Below, one piece after another: positions 54,190 to 64,000 of a stretch of DNA of 64,000 nucleotides. The notes beneath the pieces were generated by a model. It searched no databases, was not told where the DNA came from, and was given only the letters and a program-made list of their open reading frames with translations. The stretch comes from Chryseosolibacter sp964493505 (GTDB lineage: Bacteria > Bacteroidota > Bacteroidia > Cytophagales > Cyclobacteriaceae). The DNA is taken from assembly GCA_964493505.1 (NCBI GenBank), contig CAZBNP010000001.1, positions 248,001 to 312,000 on the forward strand, read 5' to 3'. The stretch's first letter is position 1; each line of letters opens with the position of its first letter. The position numbers and the translations under genes are program-made.

Positions 54190-54626
54190 ACAGGCGAAGA
54201 TTTATTGTCCTTTCCGTATTGGCCGTGTTAAGTGCGATCGCGCTTTCGGCCGTCGCTATTTATGATTTTGAGACGGTGGTGTTGAAAATGCTGAAGCGCG
54301 ACCTCAGTTACCTGAAGATCAAGGATAAGGACATTGAAAGGTTCCTGGCGGACGCGCGCACCTCAGGTTATTGGGACCGGATGAAATTCGACAGGAATAA
54401 AAGGGCATTTATTATCCTGTACTTCCTACTGCCAAAGATCGGGTTACCCTACCAGTTTAAATATTTCCAGTTAAAGGCGACCATTGTGGGCAACTTCCTG
54501 CTTTCCACGGACTTCTTTACCAATAAGATGGACGAGCAGGTCGATGTATCGTATGTAGCCCTGTTTGACCCCGAGCGGAACGCGTGCCAGAACCCGTTCT
54601 CCCACGTCTTTTACAAGCTCGGCTAA
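54186..54626 (+). CDS. Membrane-anchored small protein paired with the GMC oxidoreductase
   Basis: 146 residues. The N-terminus MNRRRFIVLSVLAVLSAIAL is an Arg-rich membrane anchor, perhaps a Tat-like signal (RRRF). The rest is soluble and helical (DIERFLADARTSGYWDRMKF, RNACQNPFSHVFYKLG). It overlaps the GMC gene by 4 bases and probably forms a complex with it, like the small subunit of gluconate 2-dehydrogenase. I see no sequence evidence that it belongs to that family. Confidence 0.6.
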   Translation: MNRRRFIVLSVLAVLSAIALSAVAIYDFETVVLKMLKRDLSYLKIKDKDIERFLADARTSGYWDRMKFDRNKRAFIILYFLLPKIGLPYQFKYFQLKATIVGNFLLSTDFFTNKMDEQVDVSYVALFDPERNACQNPFSHVFYKLG

Positions 54627-54826
54627 TATTTTCCCGTTTTCTGTGGCAAATGATCTAAAAATTACATAGGTTCAGTCTACCATATCTGAGGGCTATTAGT
54701 TACTTTTATATCCGCTTTTTTGTGGCGTTATGAGTGCAATTGGGGATTCAGGCAGTTACTTTTCTCGATTGACCCGGATCCACCAGAGATAAAAAGGCTT
54801 TAGTCTAACCTCTCCGCTTTTCTGAA

Positions 54827-57800
54827 ATGAAAAAACCTTACATCCTGTTGCCCGGTGTGGTGGCACTCCTGTTGGCGCTGCAAATAGTCGCAGTTCCCTT
54901 ATTGGCGCAGACCACTAATATGCCTCCCTTCCAGTCCTATCCGCATGCACCATTGTATAGCTGGGAGAATCCCTACTACGAATCATACCAGTACCAAAAT
55001 CCCAATATTGGCTCGACCTACAACCTCCGGTTTCGGTTGATGAAACCCGTTGACTGGGCCTCCAGCGGGGAGGATGAGAAATTTCCACTGATCGTGTTTT
55101 TCCATGGTTCCGGTGAGAGTGCAAGCGGAGATCCTACCCCTGGCGTCCAAAACAATTCTCTCCAACTTGTACATGGCGGACAAAGGCACAGGGACGCTGT
55201 GATAAATGGCAGCTTTCCAGGCTTTTTGCTCTACCCGCAAATGCGCAGGACGGGACAAAACTGCGGTAATGGTGGCAACTACAACAATTCGGTGTGTAAC
55301 AACAACAATTGGGGCCACGAATGGCGCGAAGCGGTAAAATACGTAATTGATAAACTGATTGCCGACTACAAGGTAGATCCTAACCGCATTTATGTACACG
55401 GACTATCCGGCGGCGGGGAGTCCACCTGGCAGTTCATGACCAACTACCCGGAATACGTTGCGGCCGCGCACCCCATGTCGGCTGCCGGAAACCAATTTCA
55501 CGCTACCGTCGAATCTGGCTATAAGGAATATTATAAGCACATCCCGATATGGTCATCGCAGGGCGGAACGGATGGGAACCCAACGCCCGCTGAGGGCAAT
55601 AGCATTGTCACGGCAATCCGTGATGTTGGCGGCAGCATCCGTTATTCGTACTACCCCTCGCTCGGTCACGACACCTGGAATTCGGAGTACAATAAGCCCG
55701 ACTTCTTTTCCTGGTTCCTAAGTAAAGACAAGAGGCAGCCACATGTATTTTACGAGCAACCACTGGCATGTCCAGGGGATCCTGTAAATGTGCGCCTGGG
55801 CTTTTCAAAAACACAGTATCCGAACGGACGGACAGGTACACCAAGTCCCAGCCGTTACAGGATCGTTAATTACCAATGGGCGAAAGGCACAACGGCGAAC
55901 ATTGTAGCCAGCGGGACTACCCTAAATGAAATTGTAATACATTCCAACCCTGCGCAGGCCACTAACCCTAACTGTACGCCCGGCGTATATTACGGAAGGT
56001 TCGAACGGGCCAACGGAGGCTGGAGCGAATGGTCCGATCCAATAGTCGTGAATGATACACGCGGGCCATCTGAAACCCCCGTCATCTCCAGCAACGGCAA
56101 AAGCACTATCCTTCCTACGCTGGAAGGAAGCAACGAGGCCATCCTGTACGGACCCTCCGGGCATGCAGCCTATCAATGGAAACGGGGAGGTGTTAACATT
56201 TCCGGTGCCGACGACCTGTTGTATTCTGCTATACAAGCGGGAACCTATACCCTGTCTTCCAGGGCTCCGGCGGGCGATGCTTTTCAATTGCCCGGTGTGC
56301 CTACCGAATTCCGCCCGGCTACTGTAGGATGTTTCAGCGATGACTCAAATCCTCTCGTGGTCACGACCGCTAACGGGCTCAATTCGCCCGCTCCACCCGG
56401 CAACTTCTTCGCTACCACCGCCACGCTCACGTCTGTCAACATCAGTTGGGAAGACCGGTCGGCGAACGAAACGGGTTTTGAGTTGTACCGCTCCACGCAG
56501 CCGGGTAGCGGTTACGAGCTTTTGACGATCATCCCGGCGTCGAGCGGCGTCAACCCGTTGACATACCTTGATATCAACCTCCAACCGAGCACTACCTATT
56601 ACTACCGGATGCGGGCGATCAATAACAACGGGGGATCGGCCTACACGCCGGAAGTTTCCGCCAATACGGTGATGGATGACACGCCGCCATCGGCGCCGGT
56701 GCTTCTCGTGGGAAGCACATCCAGGACAGTCATTAACCTGCAATGGAGCGGATCGACGGACAACGTTGGTGTAACCGGATACGAGATCTACCAGAACGGG
56801 GCACTCATTGCCACGACCACGGGAACCTCCTATGCTGCTACCAGCCTGGTGGCTTTCGCGCAGTACAACTACGTTGTAAAAGCAAGAGACGCGGCAGGCA
56901 ACGCTTCGCCGCCCAGTAACCAGGTAAATGCTGCAGCGGTAAATTCCGGCCTGTTTTACCGGTACTACCATCACAGTGGCGTTAACAATACCACCACCCA
57001 GATCGAGACCCTGGGAACGTTGATGGCGACAGGTACAATGCCAAATTTTGCCCTGACGCCCCGGCAGCGGAACGACAACTTCGCGTTCATTTACGAAGGA
57101 TTCATAAATATCACGACCTCCGGCAACTACACGTTCTATACCAGTTCCGATGACGGCAGCCAGCTTTTTATCAACCACAACCTGGTGGTGAACAACGATG
57201 GCGCGCACGGCACGCAGGAGCGAAGTGGGTCGGTGTCGCTAAGCCCTGGCTATTATCCGATCAAAGTAACTTTCTTTGAAAATGGTGGAGGCGAAGTACT
57301 GGAGGTTCGATACCAGGGCCCCGGCATCACCAAGCGGCTGATCCCCAACAGCGCTTTGTCTGATACCTATACCCCACCCGCCGCGCTTACCGCGCCGAAT
57401 ATGTTTTCGGCATCGGCCCAATCATACGAACGGATCGACATTAGCTGGCGGGACAACTCCAGCAACGAGACTGGTTTCGAGATATCCCGAGCAACGACAA
57501 CGAATGGAACGTACCAGGTCGTGCACGTCGCCCCTGCTATCGCGGGGACCGGGACGACAGGCACCTGGTCGGATACCGGTCTTCCGGCGAGCACACAATA
57601 CTTCTACCGCATCAGGGCTATCAGCGCCAACAGCCAGTCATCTTCAGTTGGCCCCGTAAACGCCACAACGAGCGCAGCACCCGGGGTTCCCGATGTTCCG
57701 GGTAACTTCGTGGCGGCAGCTGTTTCGCCCACACAAATCAATTTGAGTTGGAATAATGTAGCGGGAGAGGACGGATATACCATTCAGAGATCGATGAATC

Positions 57801-60800
57801 CTGCATCGGGATTTATAGACCTTGTAACGGTAGGCGCCAATGTTACCGCCTATAGTAATATTGACTTGTTGGGCAACACGACCGCCTACTATCGCATCCG
57901 CTCAACGGGTCCGGGCGGGTCGTTCTCAAACTGGTCGTCGGTAACAAGTGCCACTACTCCCAACCGCGCGCCGGTATTTACCCCAACACCGGACCAGACG
58001 CTCGTTGCCAACCAGGGTGCTCCGCAGACCATCAATATCAGCGTCAACGATCCGGATCAGGATTCCATTGGCTTTATGTTTACCGGGCTTCCTCCAGGGG
58101 CTTCATTTGCGGACAATGGATACGGACAGGGTGTGTTGACCTTTACTAATGTTTCTGGCGGGACGTACAACGTCCAGGCACAGGCCTCGGATGGAGTGGA
58201 CGCGACAGTTGATGATTTCACTCTTAATGTTGGAGGCAACAGGGCACCCGTCATTTCTGGTCTGTCGGTGAACGGTCAGGCTGTTACCCCAACCCCTATT
58301 GTGGGTGTTCAGAACCAATCGACTGAAGCTGGGAGGACACTCACGATGATATTCTCTGTAACTGATCCGGATGGCATTGGCCAATTGAACGTTAACCCAA
58401 TTACGAATGGTGATATTCAGAATTTACCTGGCTTTGCCACCCCTTCTTGGAACGGCGGGAGCAATCCCCGCACCCTCACCCTAACCTTTAATACAACCGT
58501 TGCCAACGTCGGGGTGTACGAGAACATTACGATTACTTTCCGTGATAATCAGGGTGGGATCAATGCCCAGACGTTCTCGTTGATCGTCAACCCCGTTGAC
58601 CTTTCATACTCGATCGCCATTAATTTCATTCAGGAATCTGAGGATGCGGAGGGTGCGCCGTGGAATAACACGCCGCTTCCCACGCCGACATCGACGGCGT
58701 TGATGTCGAATTTGAAGGATGAAAACGGTGCTGTAGTGAAGTTTGTAACGTTCGAAATCCCAGACGATTGGAATATTTACGATCCGGGCACATTCCCATC
58801 ATCTCCTGATGCTGTCTATACAGCGAAAGTTCGTATGTCTCACTATGCTAAAAATACGGGTAGCTCTCTGCCCGTTGGGGGCAATAATAAGACATTCATA
58901 TTTAGAAACTTAAACCCAGCGCTGCAATACAGGGTCACAGGCTATGCGGCAACGGCGTATCACACAACGGCAGGCACTACCTTCAGGGTTACAGGTAGCG
59001 ATTTACAAATACTGGAAGGTCTTCCCGCTTATAATAACCTGACTGAAACACGGACTTCGGAGTGGATGCATCCGAATTCCTCCGGCCAGCTTCAAGTGAA
59101 TATTAGAGGGATTATTAACAATTCTTTCTTCTATATCAACTCACTGATCCTGGAGGCCTCTTACATCGAGAACGCACCTCCCGCCGCACCTGGTGGCATA
59201 GCCCTCGTTGCACCTCAGAACAACCGCGTTGATATCTCCTGGACGGATAACAGCCTGAATGAAACCGAGTTCCGTATATACCGCTCTACGATCCCCGATG
59301 ACCCCAATCCAACGCTGGTCGGAACGGTGCCTACCAATATCAAGGTATTCACCGATAACACTGCGACCGGACGGACAACGTATTACTACCGCGTAAAGGC
59401 ATATAACTCGTTCGGTGAGTCCGCTTATTCTGAAGCTGGAATCATTACCACGCCGAACGGAGCGCCGGTCGTTGAAAATCCCGGGACGGTGGTGGTCACA
59501 GCGGGGACGATTGTGCAAACTAACATTTCGGCCTCTGATCCCGAAGGCGATCCGCTCACGCTGGCGGGGTTGAATCTGCCGGATTTTGCTACACTTGTCG
59601 ATAACGGCAACGGTACGGGTTTTATCCGGTTTACTCCCGGGCTGGACGATATCGGCGTATATGAAGTTACCGTTTCGGCAACGGACAACTATACTGCTTC
59701 GGCGGAGGCGATTTTCCCGCTTGTGATTTCCGATCCGGCGGTAACCGAAACGGTGTACATCAACTTCACCGCAACCACCGCAGGCAATGCACTGCCTCCC
59801 TGGAACAACCTAAGCTCGGCGAGCTTACCCGTGACGCTGAAGAACAGCACCGGGCAGAATGCCGGGGCATCGGGAACGATGTCTATCAATCGCTCTGCAA
59901 CAAACAATAACTGGCTGGAATCTTCGGATAATATCGGGGTCAACACCGGTAATAACAGCGGGCAGTACCCGGATAAGGTGCTTCAAAGCGCCTGGGTGAG
60001 CCAGCGAATTGACAACAACAATAGTGCGACCATTACTTTATCAGGACTTACCAACAGCAGACGGTATAACATTACAATACTGGGAAGCCGCGATGAGTTT
60101 AAGTTTGCCAACAGCATATACGCGGTGACGACTGGAGGTTTGCAAAGCGGACATCCAAGCACAAAGACTTTAAACACCCGCAAAAACAAATCCGGCATCA
60201 TTCGATTTACGGGTATCCAGCCCAGTGGCAGTCAGATTGTCATTTCTGTAAAAAGGCCGAACACGGATGAAAATAATGGAGCGGGTCCGGTAATATTAAA
60301 CCATGAGGCGGCGGTTATCAATGCCATGGTAATTGAGGTGTATGGGTCTGTCAACGATTTGCCAGCACCCAAAGAGTTTACGGCCACCCCGGTGGCACCG
60401 TTGCAAGCAGCATCCCAGCGGAGCATTCTCCTTACCTGGTCAGACGATTCATGGAACAACACCGGATATCAGATTGAGCGGGCGGAAGACCCGGAGGGGC
60501 CGTTTACCCTGCTCACCACAAAGGGCGCCAATGATGTATCCCATGAAGACACCGGCCTCCCGGCCAACAAAGCATACGTTTACCGCATCCGGGCTGTTCG
60601 CACCTCAGCTCCGGCGGCCCAGTCGCCCTGGTCGCTGCCGGTTATGACCAGCACGTACGACAAGGTCATCCTGGTACACATTAGTGGCCCCGACCTCCCT
60701 ACCCCTGCGCCGTGGAACAGGCTGGCAGAAATACCCGCCAACCTGGGCGATTACACGATGCATAACCTGATGGACATCAACCTGGACACTACTTCACACG

Positions 60801-63800
60801 ACCTGGAAGTGGTCGACATAACCACTGTGGGGGTACGGTATGACCGGGGATACACCTCTGCCACGATCTCGTATCCGACCAACGTGAAATTGGCCAACTA
60901 CCTCTACGAGGCTAATTCAACTTCTAGCTGGCGCCTGCGGGAACTCGACCCGTATGCGGCCTACGACCTGGCCTTCTTTGGAACTGAATGGGAAGGAACG
61001 GGTTATCTCGGCTATAGTCGTTCGCGACACAATGAGAGGGTAGTGACCGAATACGTTGTTGGCCAGCAGCGCCAGGCTATCTACAACGCGAAGAACTCTG
61101 AGCTGGCTTACTTCCGCAACCTGAAACCGGAAGCAGTAGACAGCACCCTGACGTTCGACGTAAATGCCTACGTGGGGAACGATGCCGTTGCCACTGCAGC
61201 CTTCTTCAACGCCATCGAGATACGGTCGTATACGCCGTTGGAAGCTGCCTTCGATAAAATTGCACCTTCCACGCCTACGAACCTGGCAGCCACCAGCATT
61301 GCCGCCGATAGTGTGTGGTTAACCTGGACTGCATCCACGGACAACGTGGGAGTGACCGGCTACCAGATCTACAACGGCACGGAAATGCTGGCGGAAGTTG
61401 CCGGAACTGAACACTTCCTGGGCGGGTTACAACCTTCTACGCATTATGTTTTTTCGGTCCGCGCGCGCGACCTCAAAGGAAACTGGAGTGGATTCAGCGA
61501 TCCTGTGGAAATGACCACGCTGTCGGCGGATGCTACCGCCTATTACTCCAAGCCGGGCGGTGATATTACCAAGCTGAGCACGTGGGGCCCGGAAGAGAAC
61601 GGAAGCGGTACTGCACCGGTAGCTTTCACAGATCCTAACCAGCATTTCTTCCTCAACCGCAACGCGGCAATAGACAGCGCACTTAGCGTTGTCGGGATCA
61701 ACACCCGGCTGATCGTTACCAACGGCGCGGAGCTTACTATCAATGACGTTGTTACGGGTGTAGTGGATGCTGAGGCAAACGCTTCCATAGTGATCAACGC
61801 TGCTACTGTGCCTCAACTGGGAACACTCAACCCGACCTCCACGGTAACTTTTGCCGTGAGCAGCGCGATCCCGGGCGCCAGCTACGGCCACCTGGTATTG
61901 GATGGCCCGACTGCGAACTTCAGCGCGGGTAACTACGTCATACAGGGTGACCTCAGCCTGGAGAACAACGTCAGCATCATGGGGGCAGCGAACAACCAGA
62001 CAACCCTTAACGTCGCAGGCGATGTCACTTCCGCAGGCGCTCAGTTTCCGGCCGATGACTTTTTGCCGAAAATAAATTTTGTCTCGGGAGCTACACAAAC
62101 CTTGTCACTGGATTCCGCCAGCTTCCGGTTAAGCCACATCGGTGTTACCGATAGCTCTTCCGTTGAGGTTGTGACGGAAAGTCCCACCACTATAAGGGTG
62201 GGAACATCAACCGGTGGTGGTCTGACCATCGCCGCGGGATCAACGTTCACGCTGGGAGAAAACAACCTGGAAGTCCGGCAGGCGGGCGCTATCAACGCGA
62301 CAAACGAAAAGGGTGAGCTCGCGGTTTCGAAGTCGGTGATCTCGATCCTTTCATCCGGTGAGCAATTGTCGAACCTGTATTTCAAGGTGGGCGAGGACAC
62401 GGTCAAGGCGCTGCGGGTAAATGCGAATGCCTCCGCCCAGGTCACGGTGAGAAGTCGCATGTACGTCAATGAAGAACTCGATGTGCAGAGCGGGCGTGTA
62501 AACGCGGAGGGAAATATCTCGTTGGTTTCCACGGATACGCACAGTGCGCGTATTCCGAAGATTGGATCAAGTGGTTCAATCATCGGTGGCGTTGAGTTCC
62601 AGCGCTATATGAATGCCCTGCGGGTTTACCGATACATGGCGGCACCGGTCTACAATACGAGGGTCATGGATTGGCAGGCGTCTCTTCAGATCACCGGAAC
62701 CTTCCAGGGCGGCACCGGAAGCCCGTCAGTCTACCACTACGACGAGCCTAACGGCGGGTGGGTTGCGTTCCCCGGACCTGCGGGAAGTACTTCATCCACT
62801 TTTGATGTGGGGCGTGGTTATTCAGTTTACCAGTTCGATGGTGCGACACCGAATAAGCTGGCGATAACCGGGCCGATACACCAGGGGGATTTCACCTACA
62901 CGAATCTGGCACCGGGTACCGGAGGCGACAATGGCTGGAATCTGCTCGGCAATGTGTATGCATCTCCTATCAAATGGAAGGTTGATGGATGGCTGAAGCA
63001 GAACATCAGTGGAACGGTGTCTGTGCGCCGGAACACCGGGTCCGGAGCGGGTGGATTTAGAGTATGGAATGCGGAAACAGAAGTCGGAGATTCGGATTTC
63101 GAAGGAGTTATCGCGCAAGGCCAGGCTTTCTGGGTACAGGCGCTGACTTCCGCACCATCGATTACGATCACGGAAGATGCCAAGGAGAATGTGGGGGATG
63201 CTTCGTTCTTCCGTTCGCGGGGTCCGGTAAACCAATTGATGATTTCGCTCAAGAGTGGTCAGATAAAAGATAACACGTTTATTCACTTCGCCGAGGAGTC
63301 AATTGATGCGGTCGAGGGTAGGTTCGATGCATTGAAGCGTGCGAATGAGTACTTCAATCTCAGTACGATGGTCGACTCGAGACCGCTGGCGATCAATAGT
63401 ATGTCCTTCGATTTCTGCCAGCGAAGAATACCGCTCAACATCACGAATGCCGTGACTGGATCATATTCACTTGCTTTCACGCAAGTCGGATTATTCGACT
63501 TCGAACCGGAGATGATGCTGGTCGATCACTTGACAGCTAATGAACTGGTTGTTACGGATGGATTCCAATACTCATTCAACATCACGACAGACCCGGCGTC
63601 TTACGGCGCGAATCGCTTTGAGTTGATCATACGGAAGGCTCCGGTCGATAGCAATACACTTTTCCAGCTGTCCACCGATACGTATTGCAATTCCGCAGAC
63701 ACACCGATCGTTACGATCGCGAACTCGCAGAAAGGCGTGCGCTACCATCTGATGAGTATGTCTGACACGGTGCAAACGCTGATCGGAACGGGCGGAAATA

Positions 63801-64000
63801 TCCAGGCATTGCTGAATGTCGCCCAACTGCCGAATGCGGCCCATAATGTGCAGATATTGGCGCGGAACGTCGGGTGCGAAACAGTTACCCTGGCGCATAC
63901 CGAAAGTATTAACGTAGTGAACAAGCCGGTAGTGGTGCTGGTGGATGGCGTGCTGACATCCGGGATAACCGGAGGCAGCGTTCAATGGTACAAAGATGGT
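54827..64000 (+). CDS. Giant secreted multidomain protein with N-terminal esterase, C-terminus beyond the window
   Basis: ATG 54827 opens a frame with no stop to the right edge, 3058 codons. Signal peptide about 1-28 (ends PLLAQ). The esterase-like domain (about 80-300) has FFHGSGES, nucleophile Ser194 in HGLSGGGES, Asp249 and His281 in LGHDTW. Ig-like sequence follows, then FN3 domains from about 520, 620, 854, 955, 1449, 1845 and 2146. There is a PA14-like domain (708-840), cadherin/Ig-like modules (about 1045 and 1545), and three copies of an unnamed module with a PWN motif (from about 1261, 1642 and 1944). From about 2238 a beta-rich region follows (STWGPEENGSGTAPVAF), of a kind common near T9SS sorting domains. 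A surface glycan-active role is inferred. Confidence 0.88.
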   Translation, partial: MKKPYILLPGVVALLLALQIVAVPLLAQTTNMPPFQSYPHAPLYSWENPYYESYQYQNPNIGSTYNLRFRLMKPVDWASSGEDEKFPLIVFFHGSGESASGDPTPGVQNNSLQLVHGGQRHRDAVINGSFPGFLLYPQMRRTGQNCGNGGNYNNSVCNNNNWGHEWREAVKYVIDKLIADYKVDPNRIYVHGLSGGGESTWQFMTNYPEYVAAAHPMSAAGNQFHATVESGYKEYYKHIPIWSSQGGTDGNPTPAEGNSIVTAIRDVGGSIRYSYYPSLGHDTWNSEYNKPDFFSWFLSKDKRQPHVFYEQPLACPGDPVNVRLGFSKTQYPNGRTGTPSPSRYRIVNYQWAKGTTANIVASGTTLNEIVIHSNPAQATNPNCTPGVYYGRFERANGGWSEWSDPIVVNDTRGPSETPVISSNGKSTILPTLEGSNEAILYGPSGHAAYQWKRGGVNISGADDLLYSAIQAGTYTLSSRAPAGDAFQLPGVPTEFRPATVGCFSDDSNPLVVTTANGLNSPAPPGNFFATTATLTSVNISWEDRSANETGFELYRSTQPGSGYELLTIIPASSGVNPLTYLDINLQPSTTYYYRMRAINNNGGSAYTPEVSANTVMDDTPPSAPVLLVGSTSRTVINLQWSGSTDNVGVTGYEIYQNGALIATTTGTSYAATSLVAFAQYNYVVKARDAAGNASPPSNQVNAAAVNSGLFYRYYHHSGVNNTTTQIETLGTLMATGTMPNFALTPRQRNDNFAFIYEGFINITTSGNYTFYTSSDDGSQLFINHNLVVNNDGAHGTQERSGSVSLSPGYYPIKVTFFENGGGEVLEVRYQGPGITKRLIPNSALSDTYTPPAALTAPNMFSASAQSYERIDISWRDNSSNETGFEISRATTTNGTYQVVHVAPAIAGTGTTGTWSDTGLPASTQYFYRIRAISANSQSSSVGPVNATTSAAPGVPDVPGNFVAAAVSPTQINLSWNNVAGEDGYTIQRSMNPASGFIDLVTVGANVTAYSNIDLLGNTTAYYRIRSTGPGGSFSNWSSVTSATTPNRAPVFTPTPDQTLVANQGAPQTINISVNDPDQDSIGFMFTGLPPGASFADNGYGQGVLTFTNVSGGTYNVQAQASDGVDATVDDFTLNVGGNRAPVISGLSVNGQAVTPTPIVGVQNQSTEAGRTLTMIFSVTDPDGIGQLNVNPITNGDIQNLPGFATPSWNGGSNPRTLTLTFNTTVANVGVYENITITFRDNQGGINAQTFSLIVNPVDLSYSIAINFIQESEDAEGAPWNNTPLPTPTSTALMSNLKDENGAVVKFVTFEIPDDWNIYDPGTFPSSPDAVYTAKVRMSHYAKNTGSSLPVGGNNKTFIFRNLNPALQYRVTGYAATAYHTTAGTTFRVTGSDLQILEGLPAYNNLTETRTSEWMHPNSSGQLQVNIRGIINNSFFYINSLILEASYIENAPPAAPGGIALVAPQNNRVDISWTDNSLNETEFRIYRSTIPDDPNPTLVGTVPTNIKVFTDNTATGRTTYYYRVKAYNSFGESAYSEAGIITTPNGAPVVENPGTVVVTAGTIVQTNISASDPEGDPLTLAGLNLPDFATLVDNGNGTGFIRFTPGLDDIGVYEVTVSATDNYTASAEAIFPLVISDPAVTETVYINFTATTAGNALPPWNNLSSASLPVTLKNSTGQNAGASGTMSINRSATNNNWLESSDNIGVNTGNNSGQYPDKVLQSAWVSQRIDNNNSATITLSGLTNSRRYNITILGSRDEFKFANSIYAVTTGGLQSGHPSTKTLNTRKNKSGIIRFTGIQPSGSQIVISVKRPNTDENNGAGPVILNHEAAVINAMVIEVYGSVNDLPAPKEFTATPVAPLQAASQRSILLTWSDDSWNNTGYQIERAEDPEGPFTLLTTKGANDVSHEDTGLPANKAYVYRIRAVRTSAPAAQSPWSLPVMTSTYDKVILVHISGPDLPTPAPWNRLAEIPANLGDYTMHNLMDINLDTTSHDLEVVDITTVGVRYDRGYTSATISYPTNVKLANYLYEANSTSSWRLRELDPYAAYDLAFFGTEWEGTGYLGYSRSRHNERVVTEYVVGQQRQAIYNAKNSELAYFRNLKPEAVDSTLTFDVNAYVGNDAVATAAFFNAIEIRSYTPLEAAFDKIAPSTPTNLAATSIAADSVWLTWTASTDNVGVTGYQIYNGTEMLAEVAGTEHFLGGLQPSTHYVFSVRARDLKGNWSGFSDPVEMTTLSADATAYYSKPGGDITKLSTWGPEENGSGTAPVAFTDPNQHFFLNRNAAIDSALSVVGINTRLIVTNGAELTINDVVTGVVDAEANASIVINAATVPQLGTLNPTSTVTFAVSSAIPGASYGHLVLDGPTANFSAGNYVIQGDLSLENNVSIMGAANNQTTLNVAGDVTSAGAQFPADDFLPKINFVSGATQTLSLDSASFRLSHIGVTDSSSVEVVTESPTTIRVGTSTGGGLTIAAGSTFTLGENNLEVRQAGAINATNEKGELAVSKSVISILSSGEQLSNLYFKVGEDTVKALRVNANASAQVTVRSRMYVNEELDVQSGRVNAEGNISLVSTDTHSARIPKIGSSGSIIGGVEFQRYMNALRVYRYMAAPVYNTRVMDWQASLQITGTFQGGTGSPSVYHYDEPNGGWVAFPGPAGSTSSTFDVGRGYSVYQFDGATPNKLAITGPIHQGDFTYTNLAPGTGGDNGWNLLGNVYASPIKWKVDGWLKQNISGTVSVRRNTGSGAGGFRVWNAETEVGDSDFEGVIAQGQAFWVQALTSAPSITITEDAKENVGDASFFRSRGPVNQLMISLKSGQIKDNTFIHFAEESIDAVEGRFDALKRANEYFNLSTMVDSRPLAINSMSFDFCQRRIPLNITNAVTGSYSLAFTQVGLFDFEPEMMLVDHLTANELVVTDGFQYSFNITTDPASYGANRFELIIRKAPVDSNTLFQLSTDTYCNSADTPIVTIANSQKGVRYHLMSMSDTVQTLIGTGGNIQALLNVAQLPNAAHNVQILARNVGCETVTLAHTESINVVNKPVVVLVDGVLTSGITGGSVQWYKDG

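Noticed and set aside
61427..62098. Minus-strand frame of 223 codons inside the giant secreted protein gene
   Set aside because: Antisense to a continuous 3058-codon frame with clear domains; no domain on the other strand.

Overview
The window looks like chromosomal DNA of a Bacteroidota bacterium, most likely of the order Cytophagales. The evidence is a fused MurF-alanine racemase, a PorP/SprF-type protein directly behind a giant multi-PKD protein with a type IX secretion (T9SS) type B sorting domain, the rpsU-xerC-hpf gene order, and promoter-like sequences of the Bacteroidota type (TTG or TTTG at -33, TAnnTTTG at -7). The family or genus cannot be fixed from the sequence alone. No rRNA, tRNA, CRISPR array, prophage or intact transposase was seen.

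Layout. 1-3.7 kb: a HEAT-repeat lipoprotein cut by the left edge, then feoAB for ferrous iron uptake, both on the minus strand. 3.7-9.8 kb: a 49-residue basic protein, murF-alr, a small exported protein, a HisA-like TIM barrel lacking the usual first catalytic Asp, a PD40/OmpA-like envelope protein and a 39-residue membrane peptide. 9.8-15.2 kb: an aspartyl protease with PDZ, a degenerate receiver protein, an exported TIM-barrel protein, an LPP20-like lipoprotein, CorA and a TSUP permease. 15.2-24.7 kb: a PLP desulfhydrase/ACC-deaminase-like enzyme, a PA0069-type radical SAM protein behind an operator-like palindrome, an M20 dipeptidase, a 1642-residue exported protein of unknown function and an RsmI-like methyltransferase. 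24.7-28.9 kb: metK, hpf, xerC-like recombinase, rpsU and an acyl-CoA dehydrogenase.

29.0-43.5 kb is a surface-polysaccharide region in two blocks. ugd, a UDP-glucuronate decarboxylase, rfbB and rfbA make UDP-GlcA, UDP-xylose and dTDP-4-keto-6-deoxyglucose. Two GT2 glycosyltransferases and an epimerase follow further on. Between the blocks lie an M28 peptidase, the rimP-nusA-infB operon with a hairpin in its leader, and an array of long palindrome-ended repeat elements interrupted by a 100-N assembly gap.

43.5-64 kb is a secretion and surface region. It starts with a 1961-residue protein (esterase-like domain, 17 PKD-type repeats, T9SS type B sorting domain) and its PorP/SprF-like partner. 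Next come a methyltransferase with kinase-like motifs, facing a GMC oxidoreductase and its small membrane-anchored neighbour. Last is a giant secreted protein (over 3050 codons, open at the right edge) with an N-terminal esterase-like domain, FN3 and PA14 domains, and three repeats of an unnamed module.

A second theme is dispersed repeats. A family rich in GGCAAA lies at gene ends and has become part of the coding 3' ends of hpf and one glycosyltransferase gene. The best candidates for something undescribed are this repeat family, the palindrome-ended element array behind infB, the triple TTAG operator-like site, the HisA paralogue, and the methyltransferase/GMC/small-protein locus.
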